64,000 nucleotides of DNA from Pseudomonas sp. Marseille-Q3773 (GCF_916618955.1 NZ_OU745390.1:2914001-2978000), one strand, 5' to 3'. Numbered from the stretch's first letter, positions 44,841 through 53,932 are shown. Notes: generated from the letters alone by a model not told the origin. Numbers and translations are program-made.

Positions 44841-44961
44841 CCGGCTGCGCCGGTATTCGCGGGCACGCCCGCTCCCACGGGAGTTGGGCATACTCTGAGG
44901 CATTCTGCTAACCCGAGGCATACGCAATCCCTGTAGGAGCGGCTTTAGCCGCGAAAGGGCC
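44841..44961. repeat. Degenerate REP pair
   Basis: Left arm 44841-44881 (ATTCGCGGGCACGCCCGCTCC core) and right arm 44930-44961 (GTAGGAGCGGCTTTAGCCGCG) are diverged REP units in opposite orientation. They lie between the convergent immunity and DUF3077 genes. Confidence 0.7.
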
Positions 44962-44980
44962 AGCCCGCCCAATACAAGTT

Positions 44981-45241
44981 TCAGTGCAGCAAACCCAACT
45001 CGGCATCATCCAGCAGCGCCTTGGCCATGGCTGCGAAGTAATGCGATGCCCAGAGCGTCTGCTGATCGCCGTCCATCAAACCGGTCAGTGACAAGTCGCG
45101 TGCATAGCCCATCAGGTTCGAGGCTTGTTCCCGGGCGCTGCGGCAGGGGATGCCCTCAGCGATACGGAACAGCGGATGGGTTTGGCCTTCGCCTTGGTAG
45201 AAGCAGGTAACGCCGGGTGTGGTTTTGGTTTCATCGGTCAT
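44981..45241 (-). CDS. DUF3077 domain protein
   Basis: 86 aa, soluble. The DUF3077 pattern is visible: PLFRIAEGIPCRSAREQASNLMGYARDL followed by a C-terminal helix ASHYFAAMAKALLDDAEL. Such small proteins are numerous in P. putida and have no known function. ATG 45241 was chosen because AGGAA lies upstream and the family begins here; a longer frame to 45442 runs through the structured RNA region. The gene is preceded by a C4-like RNA candidate on the same strand. Confidence 0.82.
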   Translation of the reverse strand: MTDETKTTPGVTCFYQGEGQTHPLFRIAEGIPCRSAREQASNLMGYARDLSLTGLMDGDQQTLWASHYFAAMAKALLDDAELGLLH

Positions 45242-45289
45242 GGGTTTTCCTGAATGCTCGTTGACCGCCTCTTCCGTTTCCACACGAAG

Positions 45290-45374
45290 GGTGGCGGCTG
45301 TACACGGGGTGGAAACCCGAGTGCATTCAGGGAAAACTCGGTAGGCACAAGGCCTCCCGGGTACAGCCGCCATG
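45290..45374 (-). ncRNA. C4-like structured RNA candidate
   Basis: Read on the minus strand, GGCGGCTGTAC (45371-45361) pairs with GTACAGCCGCC (45303-45293), enclosing two hairpins: AGGC-CTTGT-GCCT and CCGAGT...ACTCGG (arms at 45341-45336 and 45322-45317). This is a three-way junction as in C4 antisense RNAs. A GTTTCCAC in the junction (45316-45309) is complementary to GTGGAAAC on both sides (45283-45276, and near 45420-45413), which fits antisense pairing with its own transcript. The transcript would lead into the DUF3077 gene. The C4 assignment rests on architecture only. Confidence 0.45.
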
Positions 45375-45620
45375 AACGACATAACCTGAAATGCTTGCTG
45401 CAGGTTTCCACACCCGATCGCTGAACCGTCAGCGATGGGCAAAGCCTAGAGTGCGGGGTTTGCAGGAACAATCAGACGCGTGTCGACAGAGGTTGTAGGG
45501 TATTTCGCAGGGGGTGGAGTTGCCAGTCCCGAGGCGTAGGAAGAGTCTGGAATTGTTGTAGGTTGCAGGGGCATGGGTTGGGAAGGCATCTGGGCTGACA
45601 GGTGTTCGCCACAACACATT

Positions 45621-45867
45621 CAGCGCTTGGGAGATCGAGCGCCGCCCGCGCGGCGCATCGCGAGCTGCGCTCGCTCCTACGTTTGTTTCGGGCCAGTCAT
45701 TCCTGGGGGATTGGCGCGCGAGCGCTTTGGCGCAAGGCGAGATATCGCGTCCTATGAACCAGGCGGTCGCGCGCGCCTGTCACAGGCGTTACTGGCCCGA
45801 AATAAACGTAGGAGCGAGCGCAGCTCGCGATGCGCCGCGCGGGCGACGCTCGATCTCCCAGGCGCTG
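45621..45867. repeat. Long inverted repeat with 77-base arms
   Basis: Arms 45621-45697 and 45791-45867 are inverted copies with three mismatches, spaced by 93 bases. The arms contain GGGAGATCGAGCG and GCTCGCTCCTACG. A 34-base part recurs at 42795. Open frames through it have no support. It lies between the DUF3077 promoter region and the 3' end of the SyrP-like gene. Confidence 0.85.
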
Positions 45868-45889
45868 CCAAACCCCAGGCATACACCTG

Positions 45890-46873
45890 TCAGCCCAACC
45901 CCTCACTATGCCCCTGCGCCATCGCCACCACCACCTTGCGCTTGCCGGTAAACGGCGACCGCGCGTGGGCCGCGAGCATGTTGTCGAGCATCAGTACATC
46001 GTTCGCCAGCCAGGGGAAGCTGATGGTGCAGTCATCCAGCACCCCACGCACCTCATCGAGCAACGAATCCTCGATGGCCGTGCCGTCGCCGTAATACACG
46101 TTACGCGGCAGGTCCTCTTCCTCGACAATGTCCATCAACGACTCACGCACCTCTGGCTGCAGGTTCGACACATGGAACAGGTGCGCCTGGTTGAACCACA
46201 CGTTCTCGCCGGTCAGCGGATGCCGCGCCACCACCTGGCAGCGTTGGCGGGTGCGCAATTCGCCGTCGTCCTTCCAGATGCATTCGATGGCATGCGCCCG
46301 GCAATAGGCCTCGACCTGGCGCGGGTCTTCACTGTTGAACACCTGCGACCATTCCACGTCCAGGCCGTTGCCATAGTTGCGCACATACATCAGCCCTTTT
46401 TCCACCAGCCGCTCACGAATGCGCGCCGGCATGCGCCGGTACACCTCACGGCTGTCGGCGATCGGTGTCTCGCCACCGGTCTCGGCGGGGACCACGCTGT
46501 AGAACCAGATCTTCATCGGCCATTCCAGGGTGTAGGCCTGCTCGTTGTGCAGGGGGATGCGCTGGTGCGCCGGGTACTCGGTGGAGGTGTAGACGCCCTG
46601 GGTCACGTTGCTGCGTGGGGTAGAGCCAAACTCGTAGTTGAGCAGCGGGTGGCCAAAGGCCGCGGCGAACTGGCGGAAGGCTTCGGCGCCCGCCACCTCG
46701 AAGCCGCGGAACAGGATACCGCCGGCCTGCAGCAGGTGGCGGTCCACCAGCGGCTGCAGCTCGGCAAACGCTTCCAGCAGGTCGATGCCCGGCTCCGGCG
46801 CGCGCACCAGCAACGGCAGGTTGCCGCGCGCGGCGTCCAGGGGTTCGATCGCAAAGCTCAGCAGTTCACTCAT
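45890..46873 (-). CDS. SyrP/TauD-type Fe(II)/2-oxoglutarate dioxygenase (Asp beta-hydroxylase)
   Basis: 327 aa, TauD/TfdA fold. The iron-binding triad is HNE (PLHNEQAYTL, residues about 109-111), as in clavaminate-synthase-like enzymes, with distal His in DNMLAAHARSPF (about 305); Arg in FTGKRKVVVAM would hold 2-oxoglutarate. SyrP-type enzymes hydroxylate the beta-carbon of Asp bound to an NRPS carrier domain; pyoverdines of P. putida often contain beta-hydroxyaspartate. The likely targets are the Asp modules of the NRPS genes at 28402 and 36227. ATG 46873 follows GAGGTGA. The upstream region has an iron-starvation-like site at 46949-46972. It is divergent from azurin-pvdE. Confidence 0.88.
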   Translation of the reverse strand: MSELLSFAIEPLDAARGNLPLLVRAPEPGIDLLEAFAELQPLVDRHLLQAGGILFRGFEVAGAEAFRQFAAAFGHPLLNYEFGSTPRSNVTQGVYTSTEYPAHQRIPLHNEQAYTLEWPMKIWFYSVVPAETGGETPIADSREVYRRMPARIRERLVEKGLMYVRNYGNGLDVEWSQVFNSEDPRQVEAYCRAHAIECIWKDDGELRTRQRCQVVARHPLTGENVWFNQAHLFHVSNLQPEVRESLMDIVEEEDLPRNVYYGDGTAIEDSLLDEVRGVLDDCTISFPWLANDVLMLDNMLAAHARSPFTGKRKVVVAMAQGHSEGLG

Positions 46874-46948
46874 GTCCGGTCACCTCAAGCCAGGGCCGCG
46901 TTGGCGGCGAAATCGGGATGTGCGCCATGGCAGCGCCTGACTAGATGA

Positions 46949-46972
46949 ACGAGCGGCCCTGCGGGAAATTCA
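46949..46972 (-). promoter_or_regulatory. Iron-starvation-type promoter, near match (SyrP-like gene)
   Basis: On the minus strand TGAAT (46972-46968), 16 bases, CGT (46951-46949). One base differs from TAAAT-N16-CGT. The leader to ATG 46873 would be about 70 bases. Confidence 0.55.
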
Positions 46973-46991
46973 CCGGCGCCGCAGCCGCAGG

Positions 46992-47015
46992 TAAAGCCAG
47001 GACGCGCCGGTTCGT
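46992..47015 (+). promoter_or_regulatory. Iron-starvation-type promoter, near match (azurin-pvdE)
   Basis: TAAAG (46992-46996), 16 bases, CGT (47013-47015), then CTGAA, the same context as at the PvdO-like and NRPS sites. One base differs from the consensus. Azurin starts 39 bases downstream. Confidence 0.6.
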
Positions 47016-47053
47016 CTGAACGATGTGCACCCTCTTATCGCCAGGAACCGTAC

Positions 47054-47503
47054 ATGACTCGCCAGCTCCTGCTTCTCACCTTGCTCGCTGCTGCCCCGAC
47101 CGCCTGGTCGGCGCAACCATGCGCCGTAGAAATCCATGGCACCGACCAGATGACATTCGACAAGGCCGCCATCAGCGTGCCGGCGGCCTGCAGTACGTTC
47201 ACGGTCACCCTCACCCACCCTGGCGCCATGCCGAAGAACGTGATGGGCCACAACTGGGTGCTGAGCACCCAGGCCGACATGCAGGGCGTACTCGACGAGG
47301 GTCAGAAGGCCGGCGAGGTGCACGACTACATCCAGCCCGGCGACACCCGGGTCATCGCCCACACCCGTCTGATCGGCGGCGGCGAACAGGACAGCGTCAC
47401 CTTCGACACCAAGCGGCTGAAAGCCGGTACCGCCTACAGCTTCTACTGCTCGTTCCCGTTCCACAGCACCCTGATGAAGGGCACCCTGACCCTCGGCAGC
47501 TGA
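47054..47503 (+). CDS. azu: Azurin, periplasmic blue-copper protein
   Basis: 149 aa with signal peptide (cleavage after TAWSA). Mature numbering falls exactly on the azurin standard: disulfide Cys3-Cys26, Gly45-His46 in MGHNWVLS, Cys112 and His117 in YCSFPFH, and Met121 in LMKG. It would carry single electrons in the periplasm. Position 116, usually Gly, is Phe here (CSFPFH); it borders the hydrophobic patch and copper site, so the redox potential or partner choice may differ. It lies 33 bases before pvdE, on the same strand, behind an iron-starvation-like promoter. Azurin is not a standard pyoverdine gene; a role in periplasmic chromophore oxidation is possible but inferred. Confidence 0.92.
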   Translation: MTRQLLLLTLLAAAPTAWSAQPCAVEIHGTDQMTFDKAAISVPAACSTFTVTLTHPGAMPKNVMGHNWVLSTQADMQGVLDEGQKAGEVHDYIQPGDTRVIAHTRLIGGGEQDSVTFDTKRLKAGTAYSFYCSFPFHSTLMKGTLTLGS

Positions 47504-47536
47504 CCGAGCCCCACTCCACCAGCGAGATCACGCTTC

Positions 47537-49189
47537 ATGAAAACCTCTTCTCCCGGGGCCATCCGCGAACTGCTGGGCCTGCTCCAACCCTACCGCATGA
47601 CGGTGGTCGTGTCGGTGCTGCTGGGCATGCTCGGCGGCCTGGCGGTAACCGCCCTGCTGGCCACCGTCAACCAGGGCCTGCATGCACCGGGCGGCATGAG
47701 CCAGGGCCTGCTCCTGGCCTTCGCCGGCCTGTGCCTGCTGGCGTTGCTCAGCAGCGTAGCCGCTGACAGCGGCACCAATTACGTCGGCCAGAAGGTCATC
47801 GCCCGGCTGCGCAAGGACCTCGGGGCCAAGGTACTGTCGGCCCCCATCGAGCAGATCGAACGCTACCGCAGCCACCGCCTGATCCCGGTACTGACCCGCG
47901 ACGTCGACACCATCAGCGACTTCGCCTTTGCCTTCGCCCCGCTGGCCATCTCGCTCACCACCGTGTCCGGCTGCCTGGCCTACCTGGCGTGGCTGTCGTG
48001 GCCGATATTCCTCATTACCCTGGCGGCGATCGGCATCGGTAGCGGCGTGCAGTACATCGCCCGACAAAAAGGCGTGGCCGGCTTCAACGCCGCGCGCGAT
48101 GCCGAGGACAACCTGCAGAAGCACTACTCGGCCATCGCCGAAGGCGCCAAGGAGCTGCGCATCGACCGCCGCCGCCGCCACGCCATGCTGACCCGCAACA
48201 TCCAGGGCACCGCCGACTTCATCGCCAGCACGCACATCCGCGCCATCAACATTTTCGTCGTGGCCAAGAGCCTGGGTTCGATGCTGTTCTTCGTGGTCAT
48301 CGGCCTGACTCTGGCCTTGCAATCGCTGTGGCCCAGCAACGACCCGGCGGTGATGAGTGGCTTCGTGCTGGTGCTGTTGTACATGAAAGGCCCGCTGGAA
48401 ACCTTGATCAGCAACCTGCCGATCCTCGGCCGTGCCCAGGTGGCGTTCCGCCGTATTGCCGACCTGGCCGAGCGCTTCTCGTCGCCCGAGCCACACCTGC
48501 TGCTGGAGCCACCGGCCGAACGCACCGCCCCGCCCAGCGCCCACCTGGAGCTGCACAACGTCGAATACAGCTACCCCGCGGTGGACGGCCACGAACCGTT
48601 CCGCGTAGGGCCGGTGAACCTGCGCATCGAGCCGGGCGAGATCCTGTTCATCGTCGGCGAGAATGGCTGCGGCAAGACCACGCTGATCAAGCTGCTGCTG
48701 GGCCTGTATACCCCGCAGCGCGGCGAAGTGCGCCTGAATGGCAAGGCCGTCGGCCCGCAGGGGCTGGACGACTATCGCCAACTGTTCACCACGGTGTTCG
48801 CCGACTACTACCTGTTCGACGACCTGCCCGAGCACGAACACAGCCTGCCCGGCGATGCCACGCGCTACCTGGAACGCCTGGAAATCGCCCACAAGGTGAG
48901 CGTGCGCGATGGCGCCTTCACCACCACCGACCTTTCGACCGGGCAGCGCAAGCGCCTGGCGCTGGTCAATGCCTGGCTGGACGGGCGGCCGGTGCTGGTG
49001 TTCGACGAATGGGCGGCGGACCAGGACCCGACCTTCCGCCGGGTGTTTTACACCGAACTGCTCCCAGACCTGAAACGCATGGGCAAGACCATCATCGTGA
49101 TCTCGCATGATGACCGCTATTTCGATACGGCGGACAAGCTGGTGCAGCTAAGCCGGGGGAAGGTGGTCACTGCGCTGGCGCCGGCATGA
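47537..49189 (+). CDS. pvdE: PvdE-type cyclic-peptide/pyoverdine-precursor ABC exporter
   Basis: 550 aa, close to the 549 aa of P. aeruginosa PvdE. An N-terminal transmembrane domain (helices within residues 15-310) is fused to one ATPase domain: Walker A GENGCGKTT (about 374-382), signature LSTGQ (about 465), Walker B LVFDEW (about 488) and switch His in VISHDD. PvdE moves the acylated ferribactin precursor from the cytosol to the periplasm for maturation. It is downstream of azurin with a 33-base gap, so cotranscription from 46992 is likely. Unlike many genomes, it is not next to fpvA here. Confidence 0.93.
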   Translation: MKTSSPGAIRELLGLLQPYRMTVVVSVLLGMLGGLAVTALLATVNQGLHAPGGMSQGLLLAFAGLCLLALLSSVAADSGTNYVGQKVIARLRKDLGAKVLSAPIEQIERYRSHRLIPVLTRDVDTISDFAFAFAPLAISLTTVSGCLAYLAWLSWPIFLITLAAIGIGSGVQYIARQKGVAGFNAARDAEDNLQKHYSAIAEGAKELRIDRRRRHAMLTRNIQGTADFIASTHIRAINIFVVAKSLGSMLFFVVIGLTLALQSLWPSNDPAVMSGFVLVLLYMKGPLETLISNLPILGRAQVAFRRIADLAERFSSPEPHLLLEPPAERTAPPSAHLELHNVEYSYPAVDGHEPFRVGPVNLRIEPGEILFIVGENGCGKTTLIKLLLGLYTPQRGEVRLNGKAVGPQGLDDYRQLFTTVFADYYLFDDLPEHEHSLPGDATRYLERLEIAHKVSVRDGAFTTTDLSTGQRKRLALVNAWLDGRPVLVFDEWAADQDPTFRRVFYTELLPDLKRMGKTIIVISHDDRYFDTADKLVQLSRGKVVTALAPA

Positions 49190-49219
49190 AGGGCCGTACG
49201 ATCGGTTCGCCAGCGGTCG

Positions 49220-49317
49220 CTATAATCGCTCTATAATCGTTCTATAATTCGCTATAAACTGGCTTCCCTACGAAACCTATAGTCAATCTATAGTCGGTCT
49301 ATAATCGGCTATAGATT
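49220..49317. promoter_or_regulatory. Two phased arrays of CTATA boxes (operator-like)
   Basis: CTATA starts at 49220, 49231, 49242, 49252 and again at 49277, 49288, 49299, 49309: four boxes spaced 11, 11, 10 bases, repeated with an offset of exactly 57. Units look like CTATAATCG or CTATAGTC. A perfect nine-base inverted repeat, AATCTATAG (49285-49293) and CTATAGATT (49309-49317), is embedded in the second array. The ATPase gene begins 17 bases later. The one-turn spacing fits cooperative binding of a regulator to one DNA face. Confidence 0.7.
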
Positions 49318-49334
49318 CGTATGGAGGTGCAGCA

Positions 49335-50492
49335 ATGCCTGAAACCGTCTACCACCGCCCGGCGCTCGCATCCCGCCTGTCGCAGTTGATCCTGCATGTC
49401 GCCGTGGGCAGCGCTGCCAGCTCCGGCGTATTTCTCGCGGCGCCACGGCGCACCGGCAAGTCCACTTTCGCCCGTGAGGACCTGCGCCCTGCCCTCGAAG
49501 CTGCAGGGGCGATCGTGCTGTATGCCGACCTGTGGAAAGACCTGACCAAGGATCCGGGCCAGGTCATCGTCGAAGCGGTGCGTGAGGCGGTCGGTCGTAA
49601 CGAAGGCTTCATCACGCGCCTGGCGAAGGCGTCCGGCATGGAGAAGGTCACGGTTGGAGGGCTGAATTTCAGCCTGGACAAGATCGGCCTCGGGCAGGAC
49701 ATCGACCTGACCAGCGCCCTGGTGGCACTCTCCGATGAGTCGCACAAGATCATTGTGCTGATCATCGACGAAGCCCAGCACGCCACCCCCACGGAAGCCG
49801 GCACCGCCGCTCTGTTCGCCCTCAAGGCCGCCCGGGACGAGCTCAACAGCTCGAAGCACCATGGCCTGCGCATCGTCTGCACAGGCTCGAACCGGGACAA
49901 ACTGGCGATGCTGCGCAACAGCAAGGACCAGGCATTCTTCGGCGCCTCGATGGTGCAATTCCCGACGTTGGACCAGGACTTCATCGACTGGCTTTGCGCC
50001 AACATCGACCTGCCCTGCACGCTTGACCCAACCGAGGTGTTCCAGCTGTTCAGGGAAAGCGGCTACCGCCCGGAACTGTTGGGCGCCGCAGCGGATGAAA
50101 TCCGCTTCGACTTCAGCATTGAGCCCCAGGCGATTCCGGCGCGGTTCAGCGAACTGGTCCGGGCCCAAGCCGATGACTTGAACGCAAGCCTGAAAAAGGT
50201 GATCCACAGCCTTACCCCGATCCAGTCCGCAGTGTTGCGTGTGATGTGCGTCAAAGGTAACGACTATGCGCCATTCGAGGCCCCGACCCTGGCCTTGTAT
50301 GCCAAGGCGATGGAACTGGCAGGCATGGCTGCAAATGAAGTGAAGGCCGAGGTGCCGGGGGTTCAGCAGGCACTCATCGCCCTGCAGGAAAAGCACCTGG
50401 TATGGAAAGCATCACGCGGGGTGTATGCAGTAGACGAACAGGTGATCGTCGATATCGTGCGGGCCGATGGCCTGCTGCAGGGCCTTGCCTGA
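49335..50492 (+). CDS. AAA ATPase with Walker A/B, unknown role
   Basis: 385 aa. Walker A APRRTGKST near residue 35-43 and Walker B with IIVLIIDEAQH near 136-146; the DEAQ form is seen in ORC/Cdc6-like, ExeA and TnsC-like ATPases. A C-terminal region after residue 280 (LTPIQSAVLRVM ... VQQALIALQEKHLV) resembles a winged helix, which would fit DNA binding. ATG 49335 follows GGAGGT by six bases. It is preceded by two arrays of CTATA boxes, possibly autoregulatory. No transposase, toxin or replication gene is adjacent, so a function cannot be assigned. A hairpin after the stop separates it from the LpxO-like gene. Confidence 0.8.
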   Translation: MPETVYHRPALASRLSQLILHVAVGSAASSGVFLAAPRRTGKSTFAREDLRPALEAAGAIVLYADLWKDLTKDPGQVIVEAVREAVGRNEGFITRLAKASGMEKVTVGGLNFSLDKIGLGQDIDLTSALVALSDESHKIIVLIIDEAQHATPTEAGTAALFALKAARDELNSSKHHGLRIVCTGSNRDKLAMLRNSKDQAFFGASMVQFPTLDQDFIDWLCANIDLPCTLDPTEVFQLFRESGYRPELLGAAADEIRFDFSIEPQAIPARFSELVRAQADDLNASLKKVIHSLTPIQSAVLRVMCVKGNDYAPFEAPTLALYAKAMELAGMAANEVKAEVPGVQQALIALQEKHLVWKASRGVYAVDEQVIVDIVRADGLLQGLA

Positions 50493-50509
50493 GCAGCCTG
50501 GAACTGCAC

Positions 50510-50530
50510 GGGGGCTGTACGACAGCCCCC
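50510..50530. terminator. GC-rich hairpin between convergent genes
   Basis: GGGGGCTGT and ACAGCCCCC are perfect arms around ACG, between the ATPase and LpxO-like genes that face each other. There is no clear T run. Confidence 0.6.
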
Positions 50531-50540
50531 GCGGCGGGAA

Positions 50541-51476
50541 TCAGAACAACCAGCGATACAGCAGATAGGCCACCAGCACCGCCAGCACCGGCCGTAGCAC
50601 GCGGTAGGCCTTGGGGTTGGCGCGCTTGAACTGCTTCACCTGGGCGCTGATACGGTTGCTGAAGCGCTTGCTCCAGGCATAGGCCTGGTTGATCCCGCCC
50701 ACGCGCTCGTCGTCGGTGTTCTGCGGTGCGGTAGCACGGCCGAGGAAGGCGCTGACCTTGCGGTTGATGCGGGTCATCAAGGGGCTGCTCAGCGGGCGTT
50801 CGATGTCGCAGAACAGGATCACCCGGGTAACGTCGGTCTCGTTCTTCACCCAATGCACGTAGGTTTCGTCGAACATCACATCCTCGCCATCCCGCCAGGC
50901 GTATTCCTCGCCGTCGACGTAGATGCGGCAGGCGTCGGAGTTCGGCGTGGACAGCCCCAGGTGGTAGCGCAAGGAACCGGCGAACGGGTCGCGGTGCGGG
51001 TTCAGGTGGCTGCCACCCGGCAGCAGGGCGAACATGGCACCCTTGACGTTGGGGATGCTGCTGACCAGCTCGACCGTGCGCGGGCAGAGGGTTTCAGCCG
51101 AGGGCAGCGGCTTGTCGTACCACTTCAGGTAGAAGCGCTTCCAGCCTTTCTTGAAGAACGAACCGAAACCGGCGTCGTTATCCTTTTCGGCGGCACGGAT
51201 GTAGCCCTCGTCGAACAGGCGCATGGCCTCTTCGCGGATTTCCTGCCAGTTGTCCTTGAGCACATCCAGCTCGGGGAAGCGCTGGCGATCCAGGTATGGC
51301 TTGGACGGCACACCGGAAAACAGGTACATCAGGCTGTTATAGGGGGCGAACAGCGCCGAATGGTTGACGAACTGGCGCAACACCGGCAGGCGAGCCTTGC
51401 CGCGCAGGTGCACGAACAACACACTACCGAAAAACACCAGCAAGACACCTGCCTTGGCTGCAAAGGAAAAGGTCAT
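50541..51476 (-). CDS. lpxO: LpxO-like aspartyl/asparaginyl beta-hydroxylase
   Basis: 311 aa. N-terminal membrane anchor (residues about 5-25) and C-terminal hydrophobic end (VLAVLVAYLLYRWLF) flank a catalytic domain of the aspartyl/asparaginyl beta-hydroxylase family: GGSHLNPHRDPF (iron ligand His-x-Asp), GEDVMFDETYVHWVKNET (second His) and VTRVILFCDIERP. LpxO enzymes hydroxylate the 2-position of lipid A acyl chains using Fe(II), O2 and 2-oxoglutarate. ATG 51476 follows AGGAG. It is separated from the ATPase by a hairpin. Since pyoverdine also needs an Asp hydroxylase it might be asked whether this enzyme serves there, but the membrane anchors favour lipid A. Confidence 0.85.
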   Translation of the reverse strand: MTFSFAAKAGVLLVFFGSVLFVHLRGKARLPVLRQFVNHSALFAPYNSLMYLFSGVPSKPYLDRQRFPELDVLKDNWQEIREEAMRLFDEGYIRAAEKDNDAGFGSFFKKGWKRFYLKWYDKPLPSAETLCPRTVELVSSIPNVKGAMFALLPGGSHLNPHRDPFAGSLRYHLGLSTPNSDACRIYVDGEEYAWRDGEDVMFDETYVHWVKNETDVTRVILFCDIERPLSSPLMTRINRKVSAFLGRATAPQNTDDERVGGINQAYAWSKRFSNRISAQVKQFKRANPKAYRVLRPVLAVLVAYLLYRWLF

Positions 51477-51648
51477 GCTTTCACTCCTTGAGGACGAGAC
51501 AGCGCCAGGGGCCCTGCACTCCTGTAAATCATCCTGCCATCATAAACCGCTGCCGCCGGTGTAAAAACAACCTGGGCGGCAACTCATTGATGAAGATTTT
51601 GCAATGAACCCGGCCAGGGAACGTTGCGCCTGGTCAGCGACAGGCGAT

Positions 51649-52623
<975 letters not shown>

Positions 52624-52756
52624 GGCAGGGGTCCTTGACATGAAAACGAGCGGGAAAGACCTCAAGGGTAAGCCCGGGCCGGTAACCCGTAAAGCCTGTT
52701 CGAACTCAGCGAGCCGCGTTGCGGTCAACCGCACATGCTGCCGTGGAGACACTCCG

Positions 52757-53836
52757 ATGAGAGCCCGTTATCGCTGGCCGTTGTTCGGCCTGGCCAGCCT
52801 GATCGCGCTGTTGCTGGCGCTGCACCTGGCCCTGCCCTACCTGGTGCGCGACTACCTCAACGACAAACTCGCCGACATGGGCGACTACCGTGGCCAGGTG
52901 GCCGACGTCGACCTGGCCTGGTGGCGTGGTGCCTACCAGATCAACGGGTTGAAGATCGTCAAGACCACCGGCAAGGTGCCGGTGCCGTTCCTCGACGCCC
53001 CGCTGATCGACCTGTCGGTGAGCTGGCACGCCCTGTGGTACGACCGCGCAGTGGTGGCCGAAGTGGTGTTCGACCGGCCCGAACTGAACTTCGTCGACGG
53101 CGGCACCAAGCAGAACTCGCAGACCGGCCAGGGCACCGATTGGCGCCAGCAACTGGAAAAACTGCTGCCGATCACCCTCAACGAGGTCCGCATCGACGAT
53201 GGCGTGCTGACCTTCCGCAACTTCAACTCGAAGCCGCCGGTCAACCTCAAGGCCACCCAGCTGAACGCCAGTATCCGCAACCTCACCAACATCCGCGACG
53301 AGCAAGGCCGACGCGACGCCAGTTTCGATGGCACGGCGCTGATGGTGGGCGATGCCAAGGTGGAAAGCCGCGCCACGTTCGACCCGTTCAGCAATTTCGA
53401 CGACTTCGAGTTCCGCCTGCGCGCCACCGGTATCGAGCTGCGCAAGCTCAATGATTTTGCCAGTGCCTACGGCAAGTTCGACTTCAATGCCGGGCACGGC
53501 GACGTGGTGATAGAGGCCGAGGCCACCAATGGCCGCTTGAATGGCTACATCAAGCCGCTGCTGCGCGATGTGGATGTGTTCGACTGGCAGCAGGATGTCG
53601 AAGAAAAGGACAAAGGCTTCTTCCGCTCGGTCTGGGAGGCGTTGGTGGGCGCGACCGAGACGGTATTGAAAAACCAGCCGAAGAACCAGTTCGCGACCCG
53701 CGTGGAATTGAGTGGCAGCGTACGCAAGCAGGACATCAGCGCCTTCGAGGCGTTCCTGCAGATCCTGCGCAACGGGTTTATCCAGGCATTCAATGCGCGC
53801 TATGAGCGTGATGCGCCGGATTCTGACCGAGGCTGA
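52757..53836 (+). CDS. DUF748/AsmA-like envelope protein
   Basis: 359 aa with an N-terminal membrane anchor ([22 protein letters not shown], residues about 8-29) and a beta-rich domain resembling DUF748/AsmA-like proteins: [35 protein letters not shown], and [16 protein letters not shown]. Such proteins are tied to the cell envelope and some AsmA-like members move lipids between membranes; a specific role cannot be given. ATG 52757 has GGAG nine bases upstream. A longer frame from 52511 lies opposite cysK and was not used. Confidence 0.82.
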   Translation: MRARYRWPLFGLASLIALLLALHLALPYLVRDYLNDKLADMGDYRGQVADVDLAWWRGAYQINGLKIVKTTGKVPVPFLDAPLIDLSVSWHALWYDRAVVAEVVFDRPELNFVDGGTKQNSQTGQGTDWRQQLEKLLPITLNEVRIDDGVLTFRNFNSKPPVNLKATQLNASIRNLTNIRDEQGRRDASFDGTALMVGDAKVESRATFDPFSNFDDFEFRLRATGIELRKLNDFASAYGKFDFNAGHGDVVIEAEATNGRLNGYIKPLLRDVDVFDWQQDVEEKDKGFFRSVWEALVGATETVLKNQPKNQFATRVELSGSVRKQDISAFEAFLQILRNGFIQAFNARYERDAPDSDRG

Positions 53837-53932
53837 AGTGACGGGGCATTCAGGGACTGAATACCCGGTCTGCGTTTCCAGTCGGCGAACCCCGCGTTAT
53901 AGTCGGTGACAAATCAAAACATGTACTGCTTG

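Noticed and set aside
45621..45867. Insertion sequence with terminal inverted repeats
   Set aside because: The 93-base interior has no transposase frame and no target duplication was seen; a MITE-like element stays possible but unproven.
45573..45890. Short plus- and minus-strand frames through the 77-base inverted repeat
   Set aside because: They are created by the GC-rich repeat itself and translate to Arg/Ala-rich sequence without family support.
47528..49108. Long minus-strand frame opposite pvdE
   Set aside because: Composition (His, Gln, Gly-rich) and full overlap with a clear ABC exporter mark it as a shadow.
49220..49317. CRISPR array
   Set aside because: Units are about 11 bases with one-turn spacing, not 23-37-base repeats with unique spacers; there are no cas genes.
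49335..50492. ATPase as plasmid or phage replication initiator with iterons
   Set aside because: No partition, primase or phage genes nearby, and the surroundings are core chromosome. The boxes are better read as an operator.
50541..51476. Second siderophore Asp hydroxylase
   Set aside because: Membrane anchors at both ends and LpxO-type motifs favour lipid A; the SyrP-like enzyme already explains hydroxy-Asp.
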